From Hyphomicrobiales bacterium (GTDB lineage Bacteria > Pseudomonadota > Alphaproteobacteria > Rhizobiales > Aestuariivirgaceae), in NCBI GenBank assembly GCA_027031305.1, contig JALVRJ010000080.1, forward strand, positions 1 to 18,116: 18,116 bases of DNA, given 5' to 3'. Made by a program: the position numbers and the translations under genes. Numbering within the stretch: position 1 is the stretch's first letter; each line of letters begins with the position of its first letter. Positions 1-9,332 of the stretch are shown one piece after another. The notes beneath the pieces are model-generated. The model was given only the letters and a program-made list of their open reading frames with translations. It had not been told where the DNA came from and did no database searches.

Positions 1-476
1 TCATGGAGGACGAGGGCGGCGTGTTTCGGCTGGAGGTGCCGCCGCGGGCGCGCCTGACCGGTGATCGGCAGCTCATCGCCCAGGCGCTGGTCAACCTGCT
101 GGACAACGCCCTGAAGTATGGCCGCAGCGAGGAGCGGCCCCTGGAAATTTCCGTATCGGTACGCGAGGTGCCGGACGGTTTCATCGAGCTGGAAGTGGCG
201 GACAACGGTCCGGGCGTGCCAGAAGACATGCGCGAAAAGGTAAAGGACCGTTTCGTGCGGCTGGACAAGGCGCGCAGCGCGCCGGGGTCGGGCCTGGGGC
301 TGTCGCTGGTGGCCTCCATCGCGCGGTTGCACGGTGGAGCGCTGATGCTGAAGGACAATCATCCGGGCCTGCGGGCGGTGTTGCGCCTGCCGGTGCGCCA
401 GCAACGGGCGGTGGCGCGGGGCAAATGGCGGGCCAAGGGCGCGCGCTTGCCGGCGGATGGCGCGGGGGATGCTTGA
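1..476 (+). CDS. Sensor histidine kinase, C-terminal ATPase domain (5' end outside window)
   Basis: Only the last ~158 codons are present. The reading frame is open to the left edge, so the ATG at position 3 is internal and not a start. The visible part is a complete HATPase_c domain. It has an N box (QALVNLLDNALKYG), a G1 box (VADNGPGVP), an F box (DRFVRLDK) and a G2 box (GSGLGLSLV), so it should bind ATP and phosphorylate a histidine on the missing dimerisation domain. A basic tail of about 25 residues, rich in Arg, Lys and Ala, follows the domain. The partner response regulator is presumably just upstream, outside the window. pyrE follows after about 60 bp on the same strand. In rhizobia a regulator-kinase pair sits beside glnE and degP, and this kinase fits that position. 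The ligand and target genes cannot be seen. Confidence 0.93.
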   Translation, partial: MEDEGGVFRLEVPPRARLTGDRQLIAQALVNLLDNALKYGRSEERPLEISVSVREVPDGFIELEVADNGPGVPEDMREKVKDRFVRLDKARSAPGSGLGLSLVASIARLHGGALMLKDNHPGLRAVLRLPVRQQRAVARGKWRAKGARLPADGAGDA

Positions 477-535
477 CAGCGCACCCACGCCCCCGCAAAA
501 CCGCCCGCAAGGAACCATTCGCGGAGGCAATGACC

Positions 536-1168
536 ATGAATGACAATGAGGCATCCAGCGCGGCGAGCATCGAGCGCCCGTGGGCGTTGCGGGAAGACGA
601 GCGGCTCAAGCGCCTGTGGCAGATCGTGCGCGACCATTCGCTGATGTTGGGCGACTTCACCCTCACCTCCGGGCGCAAGAGCAACTACCTGTTCAATCTG
701 CGTCCCACGACCATGCACCCGGAGGGTGCGGCCATCATCGGCGAGCTGATGGTGGAATTCATGCAGAAGAATGATCTGTGGGCCATCGGCGGGCTGGAGA
801 TGGGGGCGGTGCCCATCGTCTCGTCCGTGGCGGTAACGAGCTATCACATGGGCTGGCCGGTGAATGCCTTCTTCATGCGCAAGACGGCGAAGGAGCACGG
901 GGCAAAGCAGCTTTTCGACGGTTGGCTGCCGCCGAAGAGCGAGGAAGAGCCGGAAAGCGTGTTGATCATCGACGACGTGACCACCACCGGCGGATCGCTG
1001 CTGCAGACGGCGCTGAAAATCCGCGAGATGGGTTACGTGGTGGACACGGCCATGTCGGTGGTGGACAGGGAGGAAGGGGCGGCGGAGAACCTGGCCGCCG
1101 AAGGTATCAAGCTGCACGCCATGCTGACGAAGAGCGACTTCGCCGACCTGCTGGCGCAGCGGAGATGA
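536..1168 (+). CDS. pyrE: Orotate phosphoribosyltransferase
   Basis: This cytoplasmic enzyme of pyrimidine biosynthesis joins orotate to PRPP to give orotidine 5'-phosphate. The protein is about 210 residues, normal for PyrE. Near its middle it carries the catalytic-loop motif RKTAKEHG, and further on the PRPP-binding motif VLIIDDVTTTGGS. I chose the ATG at 536 because GGAGG at 523-527 lies 8 bp before it. The in-frame ATG at 530 is only 2 bp from that site, and the frame upstream of it runs into the kinase gene. The gene follows the kinase by about 60 bp and precedes glnE by 31 bp, so the three may share a transcript. A purine phosphoribosyltransferase would share the PRPP motif, but the RKTAKEHG loop favours PyrE. 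Confidence 0.92.
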   Translation: MNDNEASSAASIERPWALREDERLKRLWQIVRDHSLMLGDFTLTSGRKSNYLFNLRPTTMHPEGAAIIGELMVEFMQKNDLWAIGGLEMGAVPIVSSVAVTSYHMGWPVNAFFMRKTAKEHGAKQLFDGWLPPKSEEEPESVLIIDDVTTTGGSLLQTALKIREMGYVVDTAMSVVDREEGAAENLAAEGIKLHAMLTKSDFADLLAQRR

Positions 1169-1199
1169 CGGGGCTGACGCGATGCGATAGGCTCGCCAC

Positions 1200-4160
1200 A
1201 TGGCGGGCGTGATCACCGACAGTTTCGTTCCCCTGCCCCCGCCGCTGCACGAGGCCGCGGCGACCGAGGTCTTCGGCGAGCTAACCAACACCGGGCACCC
1301 GGTGGCGAACCTGGCGAAAGCGGACGCACGCGTGGCCAACCTGCTCAAGGCCATTTTCGGGGCCTCCCCCTTTCTTTCCCGCATCATCCGCCAGCAGCCG
1401 GATTTCGCCGCCGAATGTTTCACATCCGATGCGGACGAGCTGTTCGCCCGCATCATCGCCGAGACGACCCTGCTGCCGGAAGCCGTCAATGGTCAGAAGG
1501 AGCTGATGCGGCAGTTGCGCCTGTTGCGCCAACGGGCGGCGCTGCTCGTCGCCCTGGCCGACCTGGCGCGGGCCTGGCCGCTGATGACGGTGACGGAACG
1601 TCTCACCCATTTCGCCGATACCGCCATCTCCGCCGCGCTTGTCTTCCTGCTGCGGCAGGCGCAAGCACAGGGCAAGCTGGCGCACGCCAACCCGGCCGAA
1701 AGCGGGCTGGCCATATTCAGCATGGGCAAGGGCGGGGGCTTCGAGCTGAACTATTCGTCCGATGTCGATCTCATATTCTTCTTCGACCCGGCGCGCGCGC
1801 CGCTGCGTGGCGGGGAGGATGCGCAGGCGTTCTTCGTGCGGCTGGTGCGCCGGCTGGTGCAGATCCTGTCCGACATCACCGGCGAGGGACAGGTGATGCG
1901 CGTTGATTTGCGGCTGCGGCCGGACCCGGGATCGACGCCGGTGGCGATGCCGGTGGAGGCGGCGCTGACCTATTATTTCTCCATCGGCCAGACGTGGGAG
2001 CGGGCGGCGTGGATAAAGGGGCGAGCCTGCGCCGGAGACATTTCCGTCGGCGAGGGCTTCCTGCGTGAGCTCTCGCCCTGGCTGTGGCGCAAATACCTGG
2101 ATTATGCCGCCATCGCCGAGGTGCACGCGCTGAAGCGGCGCATTCACGCGGTGAAGGGTCACGGCGAAATCACCGTGCCGGGACACAACCTGAAACTGGG
2201 GCGGGGCGGCATCCGGGAAATCGAATTCTTCGTGCAGACGCAGCAGCTCATCGCCGGCGGGCGCAACCCGCGCTTGCGTGGACGCGAAACGCTGAAGATG
2301 CTGCACGCGCTGGCGAAAGAAGGATGGATCGAGGAGTGGGTGGCCGGGGAGCTGGAGGAGGCCTACGTCGACTTGCGCGCCTGGGAGCATCGCTTGCAGA
2401 TGCAGAACGACTTGCAGACGCACACCCTGCCTTCTTCCGAGGAGGAGTTGGAACGCTTCGCCCGTTTCGCCGGTTTCGCTTCGCGCGAAGAAATGGAACG
2501 CGTGGTGCAAGCGACGCTGGAAACCGTGCAAGGCCATTACGATGCCCTGTTCACGGAGGCCGCCGAAACGGAAAAGGACGAGGTGCGCTGGCTGGACGCA
2601 TTGCTGGCGGAAGAACCAGGCAACGAAGCGCTGGCCATGCTGGAGCAAATGGGCTTTGTCCGTCCTGCCGTGGTGACGGAGGTGGTGCGGGGGTGGTTCG
2701 GCGGGCGCTACGCGGCGTTGCGCTCGCAGGCGAGCAAGGAGCGGTTGCGCGCCGTGCTGCCGAAATTGCTGCGGGCCATGGCGGAAACGGGTGAGCCGGA
2801 CGCCGCGCTGGCGGCCTTTGACCGGTTCCTGGCCGGGGCGCCCTCGGGGTTGCAACTGTTCGCGCTGCTGGCGGCCAATCCACACCTGATGGACCTGCTG
2901 TTTCTCATTCTCGGATCGGCGCCGGTGTTGGCGGAGGAACTGACGCGGCGACCGCGCTTGTTCGAATCCCTGATCGAAGGCGATCTGGCGGGCGCGTTTC
3001 CTTCGCGCGAGGATTACGCCAAGCAACTGGCCGAGTTTGCCGCATTGTCGTTGCCTTTCGAGGAAATACTGGACAGGGCGCGCATTCATGTCTCCGATCA
3101 GAAGTTCATCATCGGAACGCGGCTAATCGCCAAGACGGCCGATGCGCGCGATGCGGAGGCGGCCTATACGGCGCTGGCCGAGGCAACGCTGGCGCACATG
3201 CTGCAAGCGGTGCGGCAAGAAATGGTGCGGCGGCACGGCGAGGTGCCGCAGTCGGCCTCGGCCATCCTCGCCATGGGCAAGTTGGGCAGCCGCGAGATGA
3301 CGCACAACTCCGATCTCGATCTCGTCGTCATCCATGATTTTCCGCCGGATGTGAGGGCGAGCACGCCAAGCCAGGCGCAGCGCGCGGCGGGGGAGCGTAT
3401 CCGCCCGCTAGCGCCGTCGGAATGGTTCACGCGGCTTACCAAGCGGTTGATTGCGGCGCTGACGGCGCCGACGGTGGAAGGAGTGCTCTACGAAGTGGAC
3501 ATGCGGCTGCGTCCCTCTGGCTCGCAAGGGCCGGTGGCGACGCATGTGGAGAGTTTCGCGCGGTATCAGCGCGAGCAGGCATGGCCATGGGAGCACCTGG
3601 CTTTAAGCCGGGCGCGGGTGGTGGCGGGCGACGCAGGGCTTTGCACGAAGGTTTCGGACATCGTGCAAGAGGTGCTTACGCGGCCACGAAAGGCGGCTGA
3701 GGTATTTGCGGCGACGGCGGAGATGCGCGCGCGGATTCTCGAGCAAAAGCCAGCGGCGAGCGCGTGGGACATCAAGACGGGCGAAGGGGGACTGATAGAC
3801 GTCGAGTTCATCGCCCAGGCGCTGACTCTGGTGCACGCACACGCGCACCCGGATATCATGCGGCGGAACACGCACGAGGTGCTGCTGGCGCTGATCGATC
3901 GCGGCCTTCTGAACGCGGCGGCGGGGGATGTGCTGTTGCGCGCCACGGCGCTGTATCATCGGCTGATGCACGCCGAGCGCCTGTGCCTGCGGCCCGGTGA
4001 AAGCCCCCGGGAGGACAGGCTTTCCAAGGGAGCGGCGCGCATTCTGGCGCGGGCGGCGGAGGCGCCGGACCTTGCCCATGCGCGGGCGAGCATCGAGGAC
4101 TTGCGGCGAGAAGTGGCCGTCCTTTTCCGGCGCATTATCGGCGCGGGAGAAAATGCATGA
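1200..4160 (+). CDS. glnE: Bifunctional glutamine synthetase adenylyltransferase/adenylyl-removing enzyme
   Basis: GlnE adds AMP to, and removes it from, the regulatory tyrosine of glutamine synthetase under PII control, tuning nitrogen assimilation in the cytoplasm. The 986-residue length matches the family. Two nucleotidyltransferase halves are visible. The N-terminal (adenylyl-removing) half has a GKGGGFELNYSSDVDL motif near residue 175. The C-terminal (adenylylating) half has GKLGSREMTHNSDLDL near residue 692. Both keep the D-x-D metal ligands, so both activities are probably intact. The LKLGRGGIREIEF stretch of the first half and the IKTGEGGLIDVEF stretch of the second are also conserved. 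The start at 1200 has only a weak ribosome binding site and is the least certain point. The gene converges on the DegP-type protease gene. A 602-codon antisense frame inside it is a shadow. Confidence 0.96.
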   Translation: MAGVITDSFVPLPPPLHEAAATEVFGELTNTGHPVANLAKADARVANLLKAIFGASPFLSRIIRQQPDFAAECFTSDADELFARIIAETTLLPEAVNGQKELMRQLRLLRQRAALLVALADLARAWPLMTVTERLTHFADTAISAALVFLLRQAQAQGKLAHANPAESGLAIFSMGKGGGFELNYSSDVDLIFFFDPARAPLRGGEDAQAFFVRLVRRLVQILSDITGEGQVMRVDLRLRPDPGSTPVAMPVEAALTYYFSIGQTWERAAWIKGRACAGDISVGEGFLRELSPWLWRKYLDYAAIAEVHALKRRIHAVKGHGEITVPGHNLKLGRGGIREIEFFVQTQQLIAGGRNPRLRGRETLKMLHALAKEGWIEEWVAGELEEAYVDLRAWEHRLQMQNDLQTHTLPSSEEELERFARFAGFASREEMERVVQATLETVQGHYDALFTEAAETEKDEVRWLDALLAEEPGNEALAMLEQMGFVRPAVVTEVVRGWFGGRYAALRSQASKERLRAVLPKLLRAMAETGEPDAALAAFDRFLAGAPSGLQLFALLAANPHLMDLLFLILGSAPVLAEELTRRPRLFESLIEGDLAGAFPSREDYAKQLAEFAALSLPFEEILDRARIHVSDQKFIIGTRLIAKTADARDAEAAYTALAEATLAHMLQAVRQEMVRRHGEVPQSASAILAMGKLGSREMTHNSDLDLVVIHDFPPDVRASTPSQAQRAAGERIRPLAPSEWFTRLTKRLIAALTAPTVEGVLYEVDMRLRPSGSQGPVATHVESFARYQREQAWPWEHLALSRARVVAGDAGLCTKVSDIVQEVLTRPRKAAEVFAATAEMRARILEQKPAASAWDIKTGEGGLIDVEFIAQALTLVHAHAHPDIMRRNTHEVLLALIDRGLLNAAAGDVLLRATALYHRLMHAERLCLRPGESPREDRLSKGAARILARAAEAPDLAHARASIEDLRREVAVLFRRIIGAGENA

Positions 4161-4287
4161 TATTAGAGTGCATAAAGAACCACTCACCACTCCGCGCCCC
4201 CACCCACCCCCCAATTGTGAGAAACAGGGACTTGGCTGGAGGCGCGGGGATTGTCTGCACCGGTCAGTCTTTATGCAAGCCGGCATG

Positions 4288-4320
4288 AAAAGCCCTCCCC
4301 CGCGTTGGCGGGAGAGGGCT
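4288..4320 (-). terminator. Rho-independent terminator downstream of the HtrA/DegP gene
   Basis: Bases 4291-4303 and 4308-4320 form a 13-bp stem around a 4-base loop. On the minus strand the single mismatch becomes a G-U wobble, and the stem is followed by a run of four T. It lies about 30 bp past the protease stop codon. In the plus direction no T run follows, so I assign it to the minus strand. It could still slow plus-strand transcripts from glnE. Confidence 0.82.
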
Positions 4321-4350
4321 TCTGGCGTGAGGGGAGGAAGAAGGAGGTCT

Positions 4351-5919
4351 TCAGTTCACCTTCTTCAGCGGCAAGGCGACGAAGCGCTGATCGCCATTGG
4401 CGGAGCGCACCAGCAGCAACACCGCCTTGCGGCCCTTCTTGCGGGCCTTGCCAATGGCGCGCGTGAAGTCGGCTGGCGAATTCACCTTGACACCCGCCAC
4501 CTCCAGGATGACGTCGCCCGGGCGCAGGCCCTTCTCGGCGGCGCGAGAGGCGGGATCCACCTGGGCGATGACCACGCCCTCGCCGTCTTCCGCCGGCTTG
4601 AGGCTCAGCCCCAGCTCGGCCGGAGAGACGGCTTCCCCGGCACCGCTGACCTTGGCCATTTCCTCATCGGATGGCATACGGCCGATCTTCACCTCCAGCG
4701 TCTGGCGCTTGCCATCGCGCAGAACGGTGATCCTGGCCACCTGGCCGGGGTCGATTTCCGCCACCATCATGGCCAGGTGGCGCGGATCCTTCACCTTCTT
4801 GCCATTGACCTCGAGGATCACGTCGCCGAGGCGGATGCCGCCCTTCTCGGCCGGGGAATTCGGCGTAACCTTGGCGACAATGGCGCCATATGGCTCTTCT
4901 AGGCCCAGACCCTCGGCCATTTCCTTGTCCACCTGCTGGATATGCACGCCCAGCCAACCACGCACCACGTGGCCCTTCTCCTTGAGCTCGGTGATGATCT
5001 TCTTCGCCACCTGCGCCGGAATGGCGAAGCCGATGCCCACCGAACCGCCGGTGGGGGAGAAAATGGCCGTGTTCACGCCAACCACGCGCCCCTTCATGTT
5101 GAAGGTGGGGCCGCCGGAGTTGCCCCGGTTGATGGCGGCGTCGATCTGGAGAAAGTCGTCATAGGGACCGGCGCCGATGTAGCGCCCCTTGGCCGAAATG
5201 ATGCCCGCCGTCACCGTTCCGCCGAAGCCGAAGGGATTGCCCACGGCGATGACCCATTCTCCAACGCGGGGCTCCTTCTGGGCGAACTGCACGTATTGGA
5301 AGGACTTGTCCTTGGCGTCCACCTTCAGTAGCGCCAGGTCGGTCTTCTTGTCGGAGCCCAGCAGGCGGGCGCGGTAGCGCTTGCCATCGGAGGTCTTGAC
5401 CCAGATCTTGCCAGCGCGAGCCACCACGTGGTGGTTGGTGACCACGTAGCCATCGGAGCTGATGAAGAAGCCGGAGCCCATCGCACGGCCGCGGAAGCGT
5501 GGCATGGGCCCGGGCCGGGGCGTGCCGAATTGCTGCGGACCACCGAATCGTTCCATGAAGTCCTTGAAGAAGCGGCGCAGCTCGGGCGGCAGCTTGTCCA
5601 GGTCACCACCGAAGCGGCGGAACAGGTGCCGCCCCTTCTTGAGCATTCCCGGCTCGAGCTCCACCTCGATGGACACCACCGCCGGCATGACGCGTTCGGC
5701 GAGGTCGGCGAAGCCCGATTCCAGCGTCGGGGCCTTGACCCCTTCCACGTTCACGGCCTTTTCCTTGTCGCCGCCGAACAGGGCCTTGAGCATACCGCCG
5801 TTCGCGGCGTGACCGGGCATGGTCAGCGCCAGCGGCGCGGCAACCAGCATGGCCGCCAGGGCAATGCCCGCCAGGCGACGACCGGAGGCCTTGGCACTTT
5901 TCATCGTCTTGTCGTTCAT
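4351..5919 (-). CDS. degP: Do/HtrA-family periplasmic serine endoprotease (DegP/DegQ type)
   Basis: This periplasmic protease and chaperone degrades misfolded envelope proteins. The 522-residue precursor starts with a signal peptide: a basic n-region, a hydrophobic stretch at about residues 17-33 and a likely cut after the AHA-like site near residue 38. The trypsin-like domain carries the catalytic triad: His164 (TNHHVV), Asp194 (KTDLALLKV) and Ser268 (NRGNSGGP). Two PDZ domains follow at about 320-412 and 435-517, as in DegP and DegQ. The stretch at about 95-145 before the catalytic core, rich in Phe, Arg and Pro, resembles the regulatory LA loop region. GGGAGA lies 9 bp before the ATG. The gene follows ccmH by 212 bp on the same strand, matching the cycHJKL-degP order of rhizobia, and has its own terminator. 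DegP versus DegQ cannot be settled from sequence alone. Confidence 0.95.
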   Translation of the reverse strand: MNDKTMKSAKASGRRLAGIALAAMLVAAPLALTMPGHAANGGMLKALFGGDKEKAVNVEGVKAPTLESGFADLAERVMPAVVSIEVELEPGMLKKGRHLFRRFGGDLDKLPPELRRFFKDFMERFGGPQQFGTPRPGPMPRFRGRAMGSGFFISSDGYVVTNHHVVARAGKIWVKTSDGKRYRARLLGSDKKTDLALLKVDAKDKSFQYVQFAQKEPRVGEWVIAVGNPFGFGGTVTAGIISAKGRYIGAGPYDDFLQIDAAINRGNSGGPTFNMKGRVVGVNTAIFSPTGGSVGIGFAIPAQVAKKIITELKEKGHVVRGWLGVHIQQVDKEMAEGLGLEEPYGAIVAKVTPNSPAEKGGIRLGDVILEVNGKKVKDPRHLAMMVAEIDPGQVARITVLRDGKRQTLEVKIGRMPSDEEMAKVSGAGEAVSPAELGLSLKPAEDGEGVVIAQVDPASRAAEKGLRPGDVILEVAGVKVNSPADFTRAIGKARKKGRKAVLLLVRSANGDQRFVALPLKKVN

Positions 5920-6131
5920 GGTCTTTCATCTCCCATTTCAAAATCGGGCGTTAACATGGTCGCGCTTGCGAAACGCGATGGATTCCCCGCTTCGCTCAGG
6001 GAGATAAGCGCTGGTGCGCGCAAGAAAATGGCGGAGGAATGAAAAGTTCGTAAGCGCCAGTCAGGGATGATGAAAAATCGGCAAGGCGATGATCGGCGAG
6101 GTGAAATCCGCCGCCGGGAAAAGGCTCGGGC

Positions 6132-6674
6132 TTAAGCGCCGTCCCTGGTCGCGACATCCTTTTCCAACAGCTCGCCGAGGCGTTTCCGTTCTTCTTCCGA
6201 AAGAGGAGCTTCCGAGGCCAGGGCCTGCCGCGAGGCCTGCATCCGGCGCCGCAGGTAAATGCCGGCGGCGATTAGGCCCATCGCCAGCACGAGGAACGGT
6301 CCCAGCCAAAGGATGAGCGTGTGGATGGCGAAGCGGGGCTTGAGCAGGACGTATTCGCCGTAGCGGTCGACGAGGTATTGGACCGCCTCTTCGTCCGTAT
6401 CCCCGGCCTTCAGGCGTTCGCGCAGCAGGATACGCAAGTCCTTCGCAAGCGGTGCGTTGGATTCGTCGATGCTTTCGTTCTGGCAGACGAGGCAACGCAG
6501 ATTCTGGGAAATCTTGCGGGCGCGGGCCTCCAACTTCGGATCCTTCAACATTTCATCCGGCTCCACGGCATAGGCGACGGTGGAGGTGGAAACCAGCGTG
6601 GGCGCGACGGGCAGGGTGGCCCACAGCAGAGCCAGCAGGACGAGAACCGGCCCTCTTGCGCGTTGACGAAGCAT
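6132..6674 (-). CDS. ccmH: Cytochrome c-type biogenesis protein CcmH (CycL)
   Basis: CcmH is a membrane-anchored thiol-disulphide protein. It reduces, or forms a mixed disulphide with, the CXXC of apocytochrome c so that haem can be attached by CcmF. The 180-residue protein has a signal sequence (about residues 8-30), the active-site motif RCLVCQNESIDESNA with Cys61 and Cys64, and one transmembrane helix at about 118-141 near the C-terminus. I chose the ATG at 6674 because GGGAGG lies 7-8 bp before it. The longer frame overlaps ccmF. It begins 25 bp after the ccmF stop, so the two are probably co-transcribed. It is the short form of CcmH, without the TPR extension, which agrees with a separate ccmI gene in the same cluster. 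The very basic C-terminal tail of about 35 residues should face the cytoplasm. Confidence 0.95.
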   Translation of the reverse strand: MLRQRARGPVLVLLALLWATLPVAPTLVSTSTVAYAVEPDEMLKDPKLEARARKISQNLRCLVCQNESIDESNAPLAKDLRILLRERLKAGDTDEEAVQYLVDRYGEYVLLKPRFAIHTLILWLGPFLVLAMGLIAAGIYLRRRMQASRQALASEAPLSEEERKRLGELLEKDVATRDGA

Positions 6675-6699
6675 GTCTCTGCCTCCCTGTCTTGACACC

Positions 6700-8688
6700 C
6701 TATTCCGCCGGTTGGGCCACCAGCCGGCTTTCCGTGCGTTCGGCGACGCCGACACGGAAGCGCCTGTCGAGCAGGCCGATAAAGCCACCGAACACCATCA
6801 ACAGGGCACCGAACCACAGCAGCTGGATCATGGGCTGGAAATAGACGCGCACGGTGCGGCCCATCTTCGTTTGATCACCAATGGCGATGTAAAGATCACC
6901 AAGCGCGTAATGCATCAGCGCCACCTCCGTGGTGGGCATACCGCGCCGGCCCAGGAAGGTGCGTTTCTCGGAGATTTCCTCCGCCACTTTCCTGCCGTCA
7001 CGATAAATCTCGAACAGGCCCTGTTCCGCCAGGTAATTCGGCCCGGTCGCCTTGCGCGTTCCCTTGTAGACCACCTCGAAGCCGGCGATTTGCACCTTGC
7101 CGCCGGGTTGCAGGGCGGTGATGCGTTCTTGCTTCCAGGCGGTGGACATGACGATGCCCAATACCACGACGCCAAGACCGGCGTGAGCAAGCGTCATCGC
7201 CCACATGCTGCCGGGCATGGAGGCGATGCGCTTGAAGACCACCTTCAACGGCGCACGGAAAAGCATGACACGGCCGGCCCATTCCTCCAGTGCGCCGGCG
7301 ACGACCCAGACACCCAGAGCGATGCCGAAGGCGGCGCGAACGCTGGCGTCGAGCAGTGTCAGCGACAGCGCGAAGGCCAGCACGGTGAGCACCAAGGCCC
7401 CTTTCAGCCTGCCTAAAACGGCTTTCACGTTGCCCCTTTTCCATGGCAGGAGCGGGCCGACGGGCAGGATGACCAGCAACGGGATGATGAGGGTGCCAAA
7501 GGTGAGGTTGAAGTAAGGCGCGCCGACGGTGATCTTTCCGCCGCCGGTGACCGCCTCGTAAATAAGCGGGAAAAGGGTGCCGATGAAGACGGCGGCGGTG
7601 GCGGCGGAGAGCAACACGTTGTTGAGCAGCAACGCGCCCTCGCGCGAGATGGGGTCGAAGCGCCCCTCGATCTTCAGGGTATTGGCGCGAATGGCATAGA
7701 GAAACAGCGAACCACCGATGAAGAAGGCGAGAATGGCGAGGATGAAGGTGCCGCGCTCGGGGTCGACGGCGAAGGCGTGCACCGAGGACAGGACGCCCGA
7801 GCGCACCAGGAAGGTACCAATGAGGGAGAAGGAAAAGGCGATGAGCGCCAGCAACACCGTCCAGGTCTTCAGTGCATTGCGCTTTTCCACCACGATGGCG
7901 GAATGCAACAGGGCGGTGCCAGCCAGCCAGGGCATGAAGGAGGCGTTTTCCACCGGATCCCAGAACCACCAGCCGCCCCAGCCAAGCTCGTAGTAGGCCC
8001 ACCAGGAACCCAGCGCGATGCCGGCGGTGAGGAAGGTCCAGGCGGCCAGCGTCCACGGCCGCACCCAGCGGCCCCAGGCGGAATCCACCCGGCCTTCCAT
8101 GAGGGCGGCGATGGCGAAGGCGAAGGCGACGGAAAAGCCGACGTAACCGGCATAGAGCATGGGCGGGTGCATGGCCAGGGCGGGGTCTTGCAGCAACGGA
8201 TTCATCCCCTGCCCTTCCAGTGGCACGCGGTCGGGCGGAATACGCACGAAGGGGCTGGACACGGTGACGATGTAAAGCAGGAAGGCTGAGGAAATGCTGC
8301 CCTGCACGCCCAGCACGCGGGCCTTCAGCGACAGCGGCAGATTGCCGGAAAAAGCGGCAACGGCAAGGGTGAACAGCGACAGGATGAAAACCCAGAGCAG
8401 CATGGAGCCCTCGTGGTTGGCCCAGGTGCCGGTGATCTTGTAGATAAAGGGCTTGGCGGAATGGGAATTCTGCCAGACGTTGAGGACGGAAAAATCCGAG
8501 TGGACATAGGCATGAACGAGCGCGGCGAAGGCGAAGGACACCAGCAGGAACTGCACGAAGGCCGCCGGCACCGCCAGCGCCATGAGCCGGGCATCGTTCC
8601 TGTGCGCGCCATAAAGCGGCACCACGGTCTGATACAGGGCCACGGCCAGGGCCAGCACCAGCGCGAAATGTCCCAGCTCGATGATCAT
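6700..8688 (-). CDS. ccmF: Haem lyase subunit CcmF (CycK)
   Basis: CcmF is the large inner-membrane subunit of the haem lyase that takes haem from holo-CcmE and ligates it to apocytochrome c in System I. The protein has 662 residues, typical for the family, with many hydrophobic helices. The periplasmic tryptophan-rich WWD signature is at about residues 229-250 (ELGWGGWWFWDPVENASF). Conserved histidines that can act as haem ligands are seen at His92 (TWANHEGS), His174 (AMHPPMLY) and His262. A GGAG ribosome binding site lies about 6 bp before the ATG. It sits between ccmE (51 bp upstream) and ccmH (25 bp downstream). No ccmG (dsbE) gene fits between ccmF and ccmH. A 581-codon frame in another phase of this strand is a shadow. 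Confidence 0.97.
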   Translation of the reverse strand: MIIELGHFALVLALAVALYQTVVPLYGAHRNDARLMALAVPAAFVQFLLVSFAFAALVHAYVHSDFSVLNVWQNSHSAKPFIYKITGTWANHEGSMLLWVFILSLFTLAVAAFSGNLPLSLKARVLGVQGSISSAFLLYIVTVSSPFVRIPPDRVPLEGQGMNPLLQDPALAMHPPMLYAGYVGFSVAFAFAIAALMEGRVDSAWGRWVRPWTLAAWTFLTAGIALGSWWAYYELGWGGWWFWDPVENASFMPWLAGTALLHSAIVVEKRNALKTWTVLLALIAFSFSLIGTFLVRSGVLSSVHAFAVDPERGTFILAILAFFIGGSLFLYAIRANTLKIEGRFDPISREGALLLNNVLLSAATAAVFIGTLFPLIYEAVTGGGKITVGAPYFNLTFGTLIIPLLVILPVGPLLPWKRGNVKAVLGRLKGALVLTVLAFALSLTLLDASVRAAFGIALGVWVVAGALEEWAGRVMLFRAPLKVVFKRIASMPGSMWAMTLAHAGLGVVVLGIVMSTAWKQERITALQPGGKVQIAGFEVVYKGTRKATGPNYLAEQGLFEIYRDGRKVAEEISEKRTFLGRRGMPTTEVALMHYALGDLYIAIGDQTKMGRTVRVYFQPMIQLLWFGALLMVFGGFIGLLDRRFRVGVAERTESRLVAQPAE

Positions 8689-8739
8689 GACCTGCTCCCG
8701 TTACCGTCGTTGAGGTTGCGTTTCTTCCCCGGTGGGCCG

Positions 8740-9249
8740 TCAATAGGTGGATGAGGTGGACGCGGCGGCGGGGGCGATGGCCTCGGGGCCCTTGGCCCGT
8801 TCATCGCCATGTTGCCACAGGCCCTGTTTCTTCAGCTCCTCGGCGACTTCGCGCGGCATGTATTTCTCGTCGTGCTTGGCCAGAACCGTGTCGGCGACGA
8901 AGGTGCCGTCCGGTTGCAGGCGACCTTCGGCAACCACGCCCTGTCCTTCGCGGAACAGGTCGGGCAGGATGCCCTTGAAGGTGACGGAGACATCCTTCGC
9001 GGTGTCCGTGATGACGAAACGGATGATGCCATCGTCGTTCAGCTTAACCGAACCCTTGGCCACCAGGCCGCCAAGACGCAGGCGTGCGCCCGGCGAAACC
9101 TTGCCCTGGGCCAGCTTTTCGCTGAGTTGTGCGGGCGTGTAGAAAAAGACCAGCGTGTCGCGCAGGGCGTAGAGAATGAGCCCCACGGCCATGCCCAGGA
9201 AAACGAGGGCACCGACGATGATCAAGGTGCGCTGTTGCTTGCGGGTCAT
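8740..9249 (-). CDS. ccmE: Periplasmic haem chaperone CcmE (CycJ)
   Basis: CcmE binds haem covalently in the periplasm and carries it from CcmABCD to CcmF. The 169-residue protein has an N-terminal membrane anchor at about residues 8-28, an OB-fold domain (about 35-120) and the signature LAKHDEKYMP. In that signature His126 is the covalent haem attachment residue and Tyr130 a nearby axial ligand, by alignment with the known family. The C-terminal tail is Ala- and Ser-rich and probably flexible. GAGGAA lies 9 bp before the start. It is flanked by ccmI (83 bp upstream) and ccmF (51 bp downstream), all on the minus strand. Confidence 0.96.
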   Translation of the reverse strand: MTRKQQRTLIIVGALVFLGMAVGLILYALRDTLVFFYTPAQLSEKLAQGKVSPGARLRLGGLVAKGSVKLNDDGIIRFVITDTAKDVSVTFKGILPDLFREGQGVVAEGRLQPDGTFVADTVLAKHDEKYMPREVAEELKKQGLWQHGDERAKGPEAIAPAAASTSSTY

Positions 9250-9332
9250 GGCTGTTCGTTCCTCGTCTGCGTGTTCGTCGTCATGTGATCATGTCTCGCG
9301 TTCGTTCGTTTCTCGCGTGATCATCCTCATGA

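Noticed and set aside
1281..3089. A 602-codon open frame antisense to glnE
   Set aside because: It is fully antisense to a well-supported glnE, has an Arg/Gln/His-rich composition typical of high-GC shadow frames, and shows no domain.
4161..4287. A possible plus-strand terminator or small gene after glnE
   Set aside because: The hairpin at 4291-4320 lacks a T run in the plus direction. The segment is C-rich with no supported coding frame.
6044..6049. GAACTT on the minus strand upstream of degP, as a possible sigmaE-type -35 element
   Set aside because: No matching -10 element lies at the right spacing. A CTTATCT further downstream resembles a heat-shock -10 but has no -35 partner at normal distance. 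I could not call a promoter.
6998..8743. A 581-codon open frame on the minus strand over ccmF
   Set aside because: It is in a different phase of the same strand as ccmF, which has clear motifs. The translation is low-complexity Arg/His-rich with no domain.
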